NCBI RefSeq assembly: GCF_022049065.2
Contig: NZ_CP095743.1
Span: 2,433,001-2,497,000, forward strand
Reading direction: 5' to 3'
Source of the DNA: Niallia sp. Man26
GTDB lineage: Bacteria; Bacillota; Bacilli; Bacillales; Cytobacillaceae
Length of the DNA stretch: 64,000 bases
In this document: positions 8,975 to 18,778 of the stretch, piece after piece
How positions within the stretch are numbered: the first letter of the stretch is position 1
How the letters are laid out: every line of letters begins with the position of its first letter
The notes under the pieces: generated by a model
Databases searched by the model: none
What the model was told of the DNA's origin: nothing
The model's input: only the letters and a program-made list of their open reading frames with translations
Made by a program: the position numbers and the translations under genes

Positions 8975-10270
8975 TTATGGGTACAAACGGTTTAACAATC
9001 TTGGGAACGGAATCGTTTCACGGACATGTTCTACACCGCTAATCCATGCTACTGTTCTTTCTAACCCTAAACCAAAACCGGAATGTGGCACAGAACCGTA
9101 TTTACGAAGCTCTAAATACCATTTATATGTTTCTGCATCCAAGTTATGTTCCTGAACACGTTTTTCAAGCAAGTCCATATCATGAATACGCTCAGAGCCG
9201 CCGATAATCTCACCATAGCCTTCAGGTGCAATCAAGTCAGCACATAAAACAACATCGTCCCTGTTAGGGTCTGGCTGCATGTAGAATGGTTTTAGTGATG
9301 TTGGGTAATGCGTAATGAAAACAGGCTTATCGTAAGTTTCAGCAATTGCTGTTTCATGAGGTGCCCCAAAGTCATCTCCCCATTGAATATCATCAAAGCC
9401 TTTTTCATGCAATAATTTAATTGCATCATCATAGCTGATTCTTGGGAATGGCGCTTTAATTTGTTCAAGCTTGGACACATCTCTTCCCAATGTTTTCAAT
9501 TCAAGCTGGCAATTTGCCAAAACAGATTGAACGATAAAGGAGACATATTCCTCTTGAACAACTAAGTTGTCTTCGAACTCATAAAAAGCCATTTCCGGCT
9601 CGATCATCCAAAACTCAATTAAATGACGGCGTGTTTTAGATTTTTCTGCGCGGAATGTCGGGCCAAATGAGAATACTTTTCCTAATGCCATTGCTGCTGC
9701 TTCCATATACAGCTGTCCGCTTTGAGAAAGGTAAGCATCTTCATCGAAATATTTAGTTGCAAATAATTCTGTTGTACCTTCTGGAGCACTGCCTGTCAAA
9801 ATTGGCGGATCGACTTTCGAGAAGCCATTTTCGTTAAAGAATTGATAGGTCGCACGGATGATTTCATTTCTGATTTTCATAACAGCGTGCTGACGTTTTG
9901 AACGAAGCCATAAATGGCGGTTGTCCATTAAGAACTCTGTTCCGTGCTCTTTTGGTGTAATCGGGTAATCTACAGATGTATGGATTACCTCAACGCCAGT
10001 AACAAGAAGCTCATAACCGAATGGTGAGCGCTCATCCTTTTGTACCTTTCCAGTAACATAAACAGATGATTCCTGTGTTACAGACTTCGCAGCTTGGAAA
10101 ACTTCTTCAGCCACATCACTTTTCACCACTACACCTTGCACAAAACCTGTGCCGTCACGCAGCTGTAAAAAGGCGATTTTGCCGCTTGAACGCTTATTAG
10201 CAATCCAAGCACCTAGTTTTACTTCTTTATCAACATGTTTCGGTAATTCAGCTATAGTTGATTTAATCAC
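8975..10270 (-). CDS. asnS: Asparaginyl-tRNA synthetase
   Basis: Charges tRNA-Asn; class IIb aminoacyl-tRNA synthetase. The N-terminal OB-fold anticodon-binding domain (about 1-110, with [22 protein letters not shown]) is followed by the catalytic domain with class II motif 2 ([20 protein letters not shown]) and motif 3 ([13 protein letters not shown]). 431 residues with the GTG start at 10270 (VIKSTIAEL), which has GGAGGAG at good spacing; the longer frame to 10324 adds a hydrophobic stretch that the family does not have. No T-box leader could be found. Confidence 0.96.
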   Translation of the reverse strand: MIKSTIAELPKHVDKEVKLGAWIANKRSSGKIAFLQLRDGTGFVQGVVVKSDVAEEVFQAAKSVTQESSVYVTGKVQKDERSPFGYELLVTGVEVIHTSVDYPITPKEHGTEFLMDNRHLWLRSKRQHAVMKIRNEIIRATYQFFNENGFSKVDPPILTGSAPEGTTELFATKYFDEDAYLSQSGQLYMEAAAMALGKVFSFGPTFRAEKSKTRRHLIEFWMIEPEMAFYEFEDNLVVQEEYVSFIVQSVLANCQLELKTLGRDVSKLEQIKAPFPRISYDDAIKLLHEKGFDDIQWGDDFGAPHETAIAETYDKPVFITHYPTSLKPFYMQPDPNRDDVVLCADLIAPEGYGEIIGGSERIHDMDLLEKRVQEHNLDAETYKWYLELRKYGSVPHSGFGLGLERTVAWISGVEHVRETIPFPRLLNRLYP

Positions 10271-10338
10271 AATATACTCCTCCAAAAACGATAAAATCAA
10301 AATGATATGTAATAGCAAACCCAAGGGTTAAATTAAAG

Positions 10339-10360
10339 CTAAAGCATGAGCATGCTTTAG
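10339..10360. repeat. Inverted repeat in the asnS leader
   Basis: TAAAGCAT-GAGC-ATGCTTTA, a perfect 8-bp stem with a 4-base loop, about 70 bases before the asnS start and inside its presumed 5' leader. No T run follows it on the minus strand, so it is not a simple terminator. It may be an operator or an RNA hairpin; role not known. Confidence 0.5.
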
Positions 10361-10439
10361 GAATTTCCGTTAAAAATGCAACATTTCTTTACAAATGCCG
10401 AGTCATTTTTACATAGTTTTACTTGCTATCTATCATAAC

Positions 10440-10468
10440 ATTATACCCTTCTTGACAATCACAATCAA
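10440..10468 (-). promoter_or_regulatory. Probable sigma-A promoter of asnS
   Basis: On the minus strand TTGATT (10463-10468), a 17-base spacer and a perfect TATAAT (10440-10445). It points to asnS and implies a leader of roughly 160 bases. Found by eye only. Confidence 0.6.
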
Positions 10469-10514
10469 CATAATCGCTGAAAGGATTATTTTGCAGAAAA
10501 TTCTGTTCGCAGTA

Positions 10515-10546
10515 CAAAAAAAGCGGCAAGTCCAGCCTGCCGCTTC
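10515..10546 (-). terminator. Terminator after aspB
   Basis: Arms AAGCGGCA (10521-10528) and TGCCGCTT (10538-10545) with a seven-T run on the minus strand, seven bases past the aspB stop. Confidence 0.9.
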
Positions 10547-10552
10547 ATCGTT

Positions 10553-11755
10553 TTATACCGTTTCTTTTGCTGCTTTGCTTTCAACAAAGCGATGAATTCT
10601 ATCCACAGCCTTCTCAAGCAATTCCAATGATGTTGCATAAGATAAGCGAATATAGTTATCAGCACCAAACCCTGATCCTGGGATAACTGCTACTAGCGCT
10701 TCTTCCAGCAAAGCAGTTGCGAACTTATCTGCATCTGCGTATCCAGTAAGCTCGACCGCTTTCTCAATATTAGGGAATAAGTAGAATGCGCCATTCGGCT
10801 TCAGACAAGTAATCCCAGGGATATCATTCAGTTTCTTATGGATGATATCAAGCCTTTCGCTAAATGCAGCTTTCATCTCTTCCAGAGAGTCTTGCGGCCC
10901 CTCATATGCTTCAATCGTTGCATATTGGGAAGGAGTTGTTGGATTGGAAGTGCTGTGGCTCGCAAGGTTTGTCATAGCGGAAATAATTGCTTTATTCCCT
11001 GCTGCATAGCCGATGCGCCAGCCTGTCATGCTGTGGGATTTTGACACACCATTGATGACAATAGTCGCTTCCTTCAACTCTGGAGAAAGAGAAGCAATGG
11101 ATACATGCTCATTATCTCCGTATACCAATTTTTCATATATTTCATCTGAAATAATCAGAATATTATACTCTAGACAAATCTCTCCAAGGGCAAGCAATTC
11201 TTCTTTCGAATAAATCATGCCTGTCGGATTGCTTGGCGAATTTATAATCACTGCTTTTGTTCTTGGTGTAATAGCTGATTTCAGCTGTTCAGGAGTAATC
11301 TTGAACTCGTTCTCCTCCACTCCATTTACAAAAACCGGCACACCATCAGCAAGCTTTACTTGTTCCGGATAGCTTACCCAATAAGGAATAGGAATGATTA
11401 CTTCATCCCCTTCATCTAGCAGCACTTGAAATAATGTGTATAAGCCGTGTTTTGCTCCGTTCGTAACAATGATTTGATTAGGCTCATAGCTTAGGCCTTG
11501 GTCTCTTTGCAGCTTGTTGATAATCGCTTTTTTCAAAAGCGGCAGGCCAGCTGCCGGCGTGTATTTTGTGTGACCTTCATTCATGCTTTTCACAGCTGCA
11601 TCGATGATATTTTGAGGAGTGTTGAAATCAGGTTCGCCTGCTCCCAATCCGATGACATCATGTCCCTCTTCCTTCAAGGATTTCGCTTTTGCCGTAATCG
11701 CAAGAGTCGTTGATGGGGTTAAAGCACTTACTCTTTTTGCTAATTGAACATTCAT
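10553..11755 (-). CDS. aspB: Pyridoxal-phosphate aspartate aminotransferase
   Basis: Class I aminotransferase that interconverts aspartate/oxaloacetate and glutamate/2-oxoglutarate; supplies aspartate and, via the neighbouring asnS, asparaginyl-tRNA. 400 residues. Visible family motifs: GAGEPDFNTP near residue 38, SPSNPTG, the PLP-lysine motif NGVSKSHSMTGWRIGY and the C-terminal IRLSYA with the substrate-binding Arg. Start ATG follows TTTGGAGGAG. Order ypmB-aspB-asnS is as in B. subtilis. Confidence 0.93.
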   Translation of the reverse strand: MNVQLAKRVSALTPSTTLAITAKAKSLKEEGHDVIGLGAGEPDFNTPQNIIDAAVKSMNEGHTKYTPAAGLPLLKKAIINKLQRDQGLSYEPNQIIVTNGAKHGLYTLFQVLLDEGDEVIIPIPYWVSYPEQVKLADGVPVFVNGVEENEFKITPEQLKSAITPRTKAVIINSPSNPTGMIYSKEELLALGEICLEYNILIISDEIYEKLVYGDNEHVSIASLSPELKEATIVINGVSKSHSMTGWRIGYAAGNKAIISAMTNLASHSTSNPTTPSQYATIEAYEGPQDSLEEMKAAFSERLDIIHKKLNDIPGITCLKPNGAFYLFPNIEKAVELTGYADADKFATALLEEALVAVIPGSGFGADNYIRLSYATSLELLEKAVDRIHRFVESKAAKETV

Positions 11756-11809
11756 TGTTTTTCTCCTCCAAATACCATTCTTTAAAAAATTCAGATATAT
11801 TCCTGCGAA

Positions 11810-11835
11810 GCTCTCTGTTAAGAGAGCCCTTTTTT
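11810..11835 (+). terminator. Terminator-like hairpin oriented on the plus strand, upstream of aspB
   Basis: GCTCTCT-GTTA-AGAGAGC followed by CCTTTTTT when read on the plus strand. There is no plus-strand gene before it; on the minus strand it lies in the aspB leader without a T run. Could act on antisense transcription, or be a leader hairpin of aspB. Confidence 0.45.
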
Positions 11836-11874
11836 AGCTTAATGGCGTAATGCTTGCTAAAATTTTGTACACTT

Positions 11875-12348
11875 CTAAATATTTTCAATATTTCTATGCA
11901 ATTCTCCTGTTTCATAATCAAAATAAAAATAATTGATTAAATCATCATCTGTGTGGGCGTACACTTCCCAAACAGGAAGACCTTCAAGCATGCCAAGACG
12001 GACTGTATCAATGGATGAAAGCTCCCTCTCCGATGATAGTTTATTAATGACTTGCTGTTTTGTCAGCCCATCTTTTTTATTTTTGACCGTCACCGCATGG
12101 CTTTTTTCTTCAATCCACACAACGATATCTTCCTTATCCTTATTTTTTCCTTCTACTACGTAGTAACTGTCATTGCCGTTATAGAGAGAAAAATTATCCA
12201 TGCTGACAAGGCCTGCTTCTTCTTTTGCTATTTTTTCTGCGGTCTCACGAGCCTTGGATACTGGCTGATGAGCTGTTGTATATGTATAGATGACAATTCC
12301 GAGTACAACAACTGCCAGGCCGATAAAAGACCAAATCCACTTTTTCAT
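11875..12348 (-). CDS. ypmB: YpmB, membrane-anchored DUF5590/PepSY-like protein
   Basis: 157 residues. One N-terminal membrane helix (about 4-25, WSFIGLAVVVLGIVIYTY) places the rest outside the cell. The outer part has two short alpha/beta repeats of PepSY-like character (ETAEKIAKEEAGL and LTKQQVINKLSSE, each followed by beta strands). Function unknown. It sits between dinG and aspB as in B. subtilis; the small ypmA gene usually beside it is not found in the 119-base gap toward dinG. Confidence 0.8.
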   Translation of the reverse strand: MKKWIWSFIGLAVVVLGIVIYTYTTAHQPVSKARETAEKIAKEEAGLVSMDNFSLYNGNDSYYVVEGKNKDKEDIVVWIEEKSHAVTVKNKKDGLTKQQVINKLSSERELSSIDTVRLGMLEGLPVWEVYAHTDDDLINYFYFDYETGELHRNIENI

Positions 12349-12384
12349 TTCATCACTTCTTTATTTATGTTTTTTATTTTTCAT

Positions 12385-12412
12385 AGAGGCCGGAGTCTTA
12401 GCTCCAGCCTCT
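12385..12412. repeat. Stem-loop between dinG and ypmB
   Basis: AGAGGCCGGAG and CTCCAGCCTCT can pair with one mismatch around a 6-base loop. No T run follows on either strand, so it is not an ordinary terminator; possibly an RNA-processing or stability hairpin in the dinG-ypmB transcript. Confidence 0.45.
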
Positions 12413-12467
12413 AGTATAAAGACTGCTTGGATATTTCGTCTATTATTTTAACACAATACAGTATCCA

Positions 12468-15251
12468 TTAAATCCATTCCTTGATAAAAAATTCAATTTC
12501 ATCTAACTTCTTTCTGATTACGGGCACTTTGGGAATGGACTCTAAAAAGAGCTCTCCATAAGTGGTTGTTATGATTCTTCTGTCCAGGATTACAATAAAC
12601 CCTTTATCTGTTTCGGTCCTAATCAGCCTGCCGAATCCTTGCTTAAATCTTAAGACTGCTTCTGGTAAGCTGTTTTCCAAAAACGGATTGCCGCCCATAG
12701 ACTTAATACGTTCATTCTTGGCTTCATTCAACGGCTCATCTGGAGAGGAGAACGGAAGTCTTACAATAATTAAACAGGTCAGATCCTCTCCCGGAATATC
12801 AATTCCTTCCCAGAAGCTGTTCGTGCCAAGCAAAATCGCCTTGTCATAGCGCTGAAAATTCCTCGTCAGCCTCATTCTGCTGCCAGTTGTAATTCCTTGA
12901 GCCAATATCGCATAATCTGGCAGGCTTCCTCTTGCTTTAATCATTTCATACGTCTTCTTCAGCATCTCATTGGACGTAAATAAAATCAGCATCCGCCCGC
13001 TTGTAGCTTCTGCAATGGAAATGATATGTCCTGTTACTGCCTCGATATATTCATCAAGCGGCACATTATTTATATCTGGAACCTCATCTGGTACAATCAG
13101 TCTGACTTGCTTATCATACTCAAACGGAGAAGGAATCTGCTTCTCCAAATGCTTAATACTGGAAAGCCCGAGTCCGTTTGCATAGTATTCAAAATGGTTG
13201 TTAACCGTCAATGTCGCAGAAGCAAACACGACACTTTTCTTCCGAGCAAAAAGGGTCTGCTGAAGTATTTCCGCTACAGAATGAGGCTGGGCGTAGAGAA
13301 TAGCCTGATTCGGAAAGTTTTTCCAGTCGACTTCAAGCCAAGCAATGCTGTCTTCCTCCCGTAAAAAAATATGGCGCAGTGTCAGCATGTATTTATCCCA
13401 TTCATCCATAATTGCCTTTATTCTGTCTGCAGCCATTACTTGGTCTGCACTAAGGGGAGCTGCATCATGTGTGCTGTATAGAGCGTCCACTAATTGTATA
13501 ATCGCATCTTTACAATCCTTCAGCAAAAAGATGAACCGCTCTGCAACAATCTCTACTTGCTGCCACTGAATGGAATCATCTCTTTTGATGCGGATGCTCG
13601 CTTTAGGGCTGTTCGATTTGCCGCCAGTTTTTTTCGCATAGCGGAAGATAGTTCTAAACAGCTCCTCTAGTTCAAGCGGCAAATCGGAAAGCAGTCTGTT
13701 CAGCTTCTTTTTATCTGTGTACTCCAAATTCTTCTCTTTTGAATACAGCTTGTAAAAGAGCTGCTTCTGCTCATATGTTCCTATCGATTGAATGCTCATT
13801 TTTGTGCCGAAATAAGAGAATTGATGGCCAAAATGTTTCGTGGCATTCTTTTCAAAGTGATGGCCTTCATCAATGACCGCATATTCATAATTCGGAAGCA
13901 GCCCTTTGTCACCAGACAAGTCTTGTAACAACAGCGCATGGTTTGTAATAATAATATCCGCTTTTTGCGCTGCATTTCTTGTCCGCCGATAAAAATCCTT
14001 CGGTGCCCATTCTTTAGAAAAAGACAGAGAAAAATTACCGTCATTTTTAATTTTATGCCAGTATTTCATACCGCCGCTTGACAGGTTCAGTTCATCCTTA
14101 TCTCCTGTTTTCGTTTCTGTAAGCCAGATCAGGATTTGCATTTTTGTTAAAATCACATCGTAATTGTCATCCTGCTCTTTAAGGGAAACCTCAAATTTAT
14201 CTAAACTGATATAATGATTGCGTCCTTTTAGCACCGTATATCCAACAGCAAATGGAAGAATTTCCGCTAAGAGCGGCAAGTCCTTGCGGGTAAGCTGTTC
14301 CTGCAACTGTGTAGTAAAAGTGCTAACAACGATTTGTTTGTTTTCTTTTTTCGCAAAAAATGCAGCTGCTATTAAATAAGCAAGTGATTTACCCACACCT
14401 GTTCCAGCCTCAATTAAACCGTGAAGATCTGTTTGAAAACAGTGAAGAACATCTGTGATCATTTCCTGCTGTCCTAATCTTGTAACATAGTTAGGCAGCA
14501 CTTGCGTCATCCTGTTTTCTACTTCATTCCTGTCAAAATCTATGTATTCTTGCTTGCTCTTTGCTGACTTATCCTTTTCATCTGACCGAAGTGCCAATCC
14601 TCTGTACAGCTCCAGCCCTTCTCGAATATAGGGCAGCTTACTCTCCTTTTGAATAGCGATATTGTCTAGCAGCTGATCAAGATCGCTTTTTAACGCGCCG
14701 CTTAAACCCTCTAATTGTCTAATTGTTGCTAGCGGCAAGCCTTGTATCTTATTCAGCATAATTAATAGAAGCTCTGCCGTTACATAGGCGTCACTATCCG
14801 CTTGATGCGGACGATTATGTTCAATATTTTCTTGAATGGCCAAATCTGTCAGCTTATAGCTGTCTGCTGTCGGAAACAGGATTCTAGCCATTTCCACTGT
14901 ATCAATAATCGGACCATAAAATGCTTCAAACCCAGCCTGCTCTAATTCATCCGATAAAAAAGTCAAATCAAACATGACATTATGTGCAACAAAATAGGCA
15001 TCCTTTAATAAGGACTGCACCTTTTCAGCTATTTCTTCAAATAACGGGGCAGCTTCGACCATTTCGTCATTAATGCCTGTAAGTTCCTCTATAAATGGTG
15101 AAATCGGCTGCAGAGGATTCAACAGGGAGGAATACTCCTCTACTATTTTCCCATCCTCGATCACGACTGCCGCGAACTGAATGATCCGATCTCCTTTTTT
15201 AGGTGAATTCCCATTTGTCTCCAAATCGACCACCACATATTTATTCCCCAT
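12468..15251 (-). CDS. dinG: DinG-family ATP-dependent helicase/exonuclease
   Basis: Firmicute DinG: an N-terminal DEDDh 3'-5' exonuclease domain fused to an XPD-like helicase domain. 927 residues. The exonuclease start is KYVVVDLETNG (metal-binding Asp/Glu) with HNVMFDLTFL later; the helicase Walker A is EAGTGVGKSLAY, Walker B is VIDEGHHFEK and a late motif is GFGRLIRTETDKG. The Cys residues of the E. coli Fe-S cluster are not apparent, as in other Gram-positive forms. The ATG at 15251 (MGNKYVVV) has AGAGGTGG five bases before it and was preferred over the GTG three codons upstream. Confidence 0.93.
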   Translation of the reverse strand: MGNKYVVVDLETNGNSPKKGDRIIQFAAVVIEDGKIVEEYSSLLNPLQPISPFIEELTGINDEMVEAAPLFEEIAEKVQSLLKDAYFVAHNVMFDLTFLSDELEQAGFEAFYGPIIDTVEMARILFPTADSYKLTDLAIQENIEHNRPHQADSDAYVTAELLLIMLNKIQGLPLATIRQLEGLSGALKSDLDQLLDNIAIQKESKLPYIREGLELYRGLALRSDEKDKSAKSKQEYIDFDRNEVENRMTQVLPNYVTRLGQQEMITDVLHCFQTDLHGLIEAGTGVGKSLAYLIAAAFFAKKENKQIVVSTFTTQLQEQLTRKDLPLLAEILPFAVGYTVLKGRNHYISLDKFEVSLKEQDDNYDVILTKMQILIWLTETKTGDKDELNLSSGGMKYWHKIKNDGNFSLSFSKEWAPKDFYRRTRNAAQKADIIITNHALLLQDLSGDKGLLPNYEYAVIDEGHHFEKNATKHFGHQFSYFGTKMSIQSIGTYEQKQLFYKLYSKEKNLEYTDKKKLNRLLSDLPLELEELFRTIFRYAKKTGGKSNSPKASIRIKRDDSIQWQQVEIVAERFIFLLKDCKDAIIQLVDALYSTHDAAPLSADQVMAADRIKAIMDEWDKYMLTLRHIFLREEDSIAWLEVDWKNFPNQAILYAQPHSVAEILQQTLFARKKSVVFASATLTVNNHFEYYANGLGLSSIKHLEKQIPSPFEYDKQVRLIVPDEVPDINNVPLDEYIEAVTGHIISIAEATSGRMLILFTSNEMLKKTYEMIKARGSLPDYAILAQGITTGSRMRLTRNFQRYDKAILLGTNSFWEGIDIPGEDLTCLIIVRLPFSSPDEPLNEAKNERIKSMGGNPFLENSLPEAVLRFKQGFGRLIRTETDKGFIVILDRRIITTTYGELFLESIPKVPVIRKKLDEIEFFIKEWI

Positions 15252-15378
15252 TGCATCCACCTCTAACTTTCAGTCATTCAAACGGTATCATAAAATGGAG
15301 AAAAGGAAAAGAATTTACTTCATTATAATTGCCCGTTTAGCCGTTGGATTTTGCTGCAATGCACTAAGACGATGGCAG

Positions 15379-15455
15379 CAAAAAAGGCCTTTTGTTCCTC
15401 TTCTCGCGCATTACTAGCTTTTACATAATGCAAGAATTATAACAAAAAGCCTTTT
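15379..15455 (-). terminator. Composite terminator after panD
   Basis: On the minus strand AAAAGGCTTTTTGTT pairs with AACAAAAGGCCTTTT (15 bp, one wobble) and is followed by more T. Within the loop GCATTA and TAATGC form a second stem. Starts four bases past the panD stop. Confidence 0.7.
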
Positions 15456-15459
15456 AAGT

Positions 15460-15843
15460 TTAAATAATTGTCTTTTCCGGTTCCTGTCTCAACAATTCAA
15501 CAATTCGGTTGTTCTCGCCCATAATCGCGACCTTCGGCTTATGGCTGTGAGCTTGTTCATCGCTCATTAACGCATAAGAAATAATTATTACCGTGTCCCC
15601 AACTTGCACCAATCTTGCTGCGGCTCCGTTCAAGCATATTGTTCCGCTCCCTCTTTGTCCGGGAATGATATATGTTTCCAAACGTGCGCCATTATTATTA
15701 TTAACAATCTGCACCTTTTCGTTTGCAAGCATACCGACCGCATCCATTATATCCTCATCTATTGTGATGCTTCCAACATAGTTCAAATTAGCTTCCGTGA
15801 CAGTCGCTCTATGAATTTTTCCATTCATCATCGTTCGAAACAT
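15460..15843 (-). CDS. panD: Aspartate 1-decarboxylase precursor
   Basis: Makes beta-alanine from aspartate for pantothenate synthesis. 127 residues. It is a pyruvoyl enzyme: the self-cleavage site Gly24-Ser25 is visible in NYVGSITID, and [13 protein letters not shown] forms the rest of the active-site region. The ATG at 15843 ([15 protein letters not shown]) follows AAAGGAGC and gives the normal family length; an earlier in-frame start to 15885 would add 14 residues the family lacks. Last gene of panB-panC-panD. Confidence 0.96.
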   Translation of the reverse strand: MFRTMMNGKIHRATVTEANLNYVGSITIDEDIMDAVGMLANEKVQIVNNNNGARLETYIIPGQRGSGTICLNGAAARLVQVGDTVIIISYALMSDEQAHSHKPKVAIMGENNRIVELLRQEPEKTII

Positions 15844-15874
15844 GTGTTTTGCTCCTTTTGCCCTATTTTTCTGT

Positions 15875-16720
15875 TTATAAATCAAAGATGATATTATCGA
15901 TTAATCTGGCACTTGGGAAACGGACGGCTATTGCGATAATGAAAGTTCCCTCCCATACAGATGGTGCCTCGAGTTCAGGATAGGTGAGAATTTCCAAATA
16001 ATCGACTTTCCCGCTCGTCTCTTTTTCAATGCGTTCCTGCAATTTGATGACTAACGGTTTTAGATGATGATTCCCTTTAATCAGTTCTTCTCTTGCGATT
16101 GAAAGAGTCTGATAAAGAATGCCTGCTTCTTTTCTTTCCACAGGAGAAAGCTTCACATTTCGTGAGCTTTTCGCCAATCCATCCTCTTCTCTGACTGTTT
16201 GAACAGCATGCAGCTTAACTGGAAAATGAAAATCTTCAATAAGTCCGGCAACGACAGCGACTTGCTGGGCATCCTTTTTGCCGAAATAGACATTATCAGG
16301 CTGAATTAACTGAAACAGCTTTGTTAAAACAGTCGCAACACCGTCAAAGTGTCCTGGCCTGCTGCTGCCGCACAGTATATCTGCCCTTTTTTGGACATGG
16401 ACAGTAACGGAAGGTGTGTGTGGATACATCTCTTCTGTCGTTGGAAGAAATAAATAATCAACCCCTTCTTCTTCAGCTGCCTTCTTATCCTGTTCAATCG
16501 CTCTTGGATAAGAATCCAAGTCTTCATTCGGTCCGAATTGAAGCGGATTAACAAACACGCTCAAAACAACCACTTCATTATCATCTCTTGCTTCTTGAAG
16601 GAGGGCACGATGACCTTCATGCAAATAGCCCATCGTCGGCACAAATCCAATTGTTTTTTGTTGTTTTTTTAATTGCAGTGCCAATTGCTGCATCTCTGTT
16701 TTTGAATGAATAACTTTCAT
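15875..16720 (-). CDS. panC: Pantothenate synthetase
   Basis: ATP-dependent joining of pantoate and beta-alanine. 281 residues, near the usual 283-286. Nucleotidyltransferase motif HEGH in [32 protein letters not shown] and [13 protein letters not shown] are the conserved substrate-binding segments; the KMSKS-like SSRN region follows DGLAKSSRN. Its ATG overlaps the panB stop by four bases (translational coupling); panD starts 31 bases downstream. Confidence 0.97.
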   Translation of the reverse strand: MKVIHSKTEMQQLALQLKKQQKTIGFVPTMGYLHEGHRALLQEARDDNEVVVLSVFVNPLQFGPNEDLDSYPRAIEQDKKAAEEEGVDYLFLPTTEEMYPHTPSVTVHVQKRADILCGSSRPGHFDGVATVLTKLFQLIQPDNVYFGKKDAQQVAVVAGLIEDFHFPVKLHAVQTVREEDGLAKSSRNVKLSPVERKEAGILYQTLSIAREELIKGNHHLKPLVIKLQERIEKETSGKVDYLEILTYPELEAPSVWEGTFIIAIAVRFPSARLIDNIIFDL

Positions 16721-17550
16721 CGTTTCCCTCCATACAGTCCTTCTAATACGTCTTCGTTCATCGTATAGCTGTGCTTTGTTTCCGGGAATGCCGAAGCTTT
16801 CACTTCTTTCACATATTGCTGAAGCGCATGAAGAATCGGTTCATCTACATTTGTGTACTGCTTGACGAATTTAGCGACTCTGTCCACTCCATATGAAATG
16901 ATGTCATGATAAACGAGCACTTGCCCGTCTGTATCTCGACCAGCTCCAATTCCGATAACTGGAATCGTCAACCTTTCTGCTGCTTCCTTCGCCAGCTGCA
17001 TGGGGATACATTCTAAAACGATGGAAAAAGCCCCAGCTTCCTCGCATTTTTTTACATCCTCAAGCAGTTGCATAGCATCTTCCATGCTTTTCCCTTGCAC
17101 TTTATAACCGCCTAATACACCTACAGACTGAGGTGTTAACCCAAGATGGGCCATCACAGGAATACCGGCATTTGTGAGTAAACGTATTTTGTCGATCACA
17201 TCATTTGCTCCTTCGATCTTGACGGCATTTGCTCCTGTTTCCTGAATCAGTCTTGTGGCATTAATTAATGTGTCACGGTCTGACAAATGATAGCTCATAA
17301 ACGGCATATCAATCACGATAAATGTATCTTTAGCTCCCCGTCTCACTGCTTTGCCATGATGAATCATATCCTCCATTGTGACAGAAACAGTAGATTCATA
17401 ACCGAGGACTACCATTCCGACAGAATCACCGACTAGCAGCATATCAGCACCTGCCTTGGCCGCCTGCTTGGCAGATGGATAATCATAGGCTGTTACCATG
17501 CTGATTTTTTCGGCATTTTTCATTTTGATAAAATCACTTGTTGTTTTCAA
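16717..17550 (-). CDS. panB: 3-methyl-2-oxobutanoate hydroxymethyltransferase
   Basis: First step of pantoate synthesis, transferring a hydroxymethyl group from methylene-tetrahydrofolate to ketoisovalerate. 277 residues. Conserved [15 protein letters not shown], the Mg-binding [10 protein letters not shown], and HLGLTPQSV are visible. The start is a TTG at 17550 with a strong AAGGAGG site before it. First gene of the pan operon; preceded by a long leader with an attenuator-like hairpin. Confidence 0.96.
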   Translation of the reverse strand: MKTTSDFIKMKNAEKISMVTAYDYPSAKQAAKAGADMLLVGDSVGMVVLGYESTVSVTMEDMIHHGKAVRRGAKDTFIVIDMPFMSYHLSDRDTLINATRLIQETGANAVKIEGANDVIDKIRLLTNAGIPVMAHLGLTPQSVGVLGGYKVQGKSMEDAMQLLEDVKKCEEAGAFSIVLECIPMQLAKEAAERLTIPVIGIGAGRDTDGQVLVYHDIISYGVDRVAKFVKQYTNVDEPILHALQQYVKEVKASAFPETKHSYTMNEDVLEGLYGGKR

Positions 17551-17597
17551 TACTTTTCCTCCTTTTTAGGGAGAGGGGGATATAAATAAGCAGAAAA

Positions 17598-17653
17598 ATC
17601 CCTCTATACAAATATAGAAGGATACGTTTACTAGTTTGTTTTTTTATCCCTCT
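17598..17653 (-). promoter_or_regulatory. Attenuator-like leader element before panB
   Basis: Read on the minus strand: copy 1 AGAGGGAT (17646-17653), then ATCCTTCTATA (17613-17623), loop TTTG, then TATAGAGGGAT (17598-17608) and a five-T run. The second and third segments form an 11-bp terminator-type hairpin with one wobble; copy 1 repeats the end of the third segment and could pair with the middle one instead. That is the layout of a terminator/antiterminator switch. No sensing domain was recognised. Confidence 0.5.
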
Positions 17654-17755
17654 GTCCTTGTCCTCTTTGTTGGATCTAGGCAGATACATCATTTAAATGT
17701 ACTACAATTACTTACCTTTTAGGTGCAGTTCAAATAGATACTGCCCAGCAATAGC

Positions 17756-17764
17756 ATTATAGCA
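17756..17764 (-). promoter_or_regulatory. Extended -10 promoter, probably for panBCD
   Basis: TGCTATAAT on the minus strand, a perfect -10 with the TGn extension; no clear -35. It lies between birA and panB and would give a leader of about 200 bases covering the attenuator-like element. Confidence 0.5.
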
Positions 17765-17794
17765 GACCTCTTATATGTCTTACTACAAAAAAGT

Positions 17795-18778
17795 TTATGA
17801 TTCAATTAAGATATCGGCTGAATATATGGTATGAACTTTGCCTTCATCATCTTCAAGGAGCAGAACGCCTTGATCTGTTATTCCTTTGGCGATTCCTTCT
17901 AAAGTACCGTTCAAGGTTGTTGCTTTCACTCGCTTCCCGATACTGACTGCATAGCTTTCCCAGAGAAGTTTAATTGGATAAAATCCGTTTTCCAAATAGA
18001 GAGCATACAATCTTTCAAGCTCCAGCAAAATACTTTGGACAATTGTGGCCCTGTCCCATTCCTTACCCGTTTCAATAAACAAGGAAGTCGCTGTTTCTAA
18101 AAGGTCCTCCGGATAATCTGCTGCCTCCAAATTTACATTAATGCCTATTCCGATAATTAAGGAATGGATGCGGTCACTGTCCGCCTGTAATTCTGTCAGT
18201 ATACCACTCACTTTTTTTCCATTAATCAGCAAATCGTTCGGCCATTTTATACCTGGCTCACAGCCAGTTGCCTGTTCAATCCCCTTCACGGCAGCAACAG
18301 CCATAAGCAGGGTCAGCTGTGGTGTTTGCATAATTGGAACTTTCGGTCTTAAGATGATGCTCATCCAAATTCCTTTATATTTAGGAGAGTGCCAGGAGCG
18401 TTCAAACCTTCCTCTGCCGCCCAGCTGCTCTTCCGCAATAACAATCGTCCCTTCTTCTGCACCATCATATGCCAGCCTTTGGGCAATTCTTTGTGTTGAA
18501 TCCACTGATTCTTCATAATGAATATTTCTTCCAAGCTGCTTTGTTTCCAAACCAAACCTGATCTCATCTGGTATTATTTTATGAGGTACTTCTAAAATTC
18601 GATAGCCTTTTTTACGAATAGCTTCCAATACAAAGCCATCCTTTCGGAGCTCTTCAATATGCTTCCAGATAGCTGTCCGCGAACAGCCCAGAACTTCGGC
18701 TAGCTCTTGACCTGATAAATATTCATCAGGCCTATCTGCGAAGGCTTGCAAGAGCTTTGTTCTTAAATCATTTCCCAC
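17795..18778 (-). CDS. birA: Bifunctional biotin ligase/biotin operon repressor
   Basis: Attaches biotin to carboxylases and, as biotinyl-AMP complex, represses biotin genes. 327 residues. N-terminal helix-turn-helix (about 17-50, SGQELAEVLGCSRTAIWKHIEELR) followed by the ligase domain with EEQLGGRGRFERSWHSP (biotinyl-AMP loop), GIKWPNDLLINGKKVSGIL and a C-terminal SH3-like part. GTG start at 18778 lies inside the end of cca (16-base overlap), so the two are co-translated. Confidence 0.95.
   Translation of the reverse strand: MGNDLRTKLLQAFADRPDEYLSGQELAEVLGCSRTAIWKHIEELRKDGFVLEAIRKKGYRILEVPHKIIPDEIRFGLETKQLGRNIHYEESVDSTQRIAQRLAYDGAEEGTIVIAEEQLGGRGRFERSWHSPKYKGIWMSIILRPKVPIMQTPQLTLLMAVAAVKGIEQATGCEPGIKWPNDLLINGKKVSGILTELQADSDRIHSLIIGIGINVNLEAADYPEDLLETATSLFIETGKEWDRATIVQSILLELERLYALYLENGFYPIKLLWESYAVSIGKRVKATTLNGTLEGIAKGITDQGVLLLEDDEGKVHTIYSADILIES

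Noticed and set aside
10271..10552. T-box riboswitch ahead of asnS
   Set aside because: The T-box sequence and a terminator/antiterminator pair are absent; only a short inverted repeat is present, and the leader is too short.
11658..11921. 87-residue minus-strand frame across the aspB start and ypmB end
   Set aside because: Overlaps two well supported genes on the same strand in another frame and has no good ribosome binding site.
12349..12384. Seven-codon frame MKNKKHK just before ypmB
   Set aside because: Too short, in an A-rich stretch, and the only ribosome binding site nearby serves ypmB.
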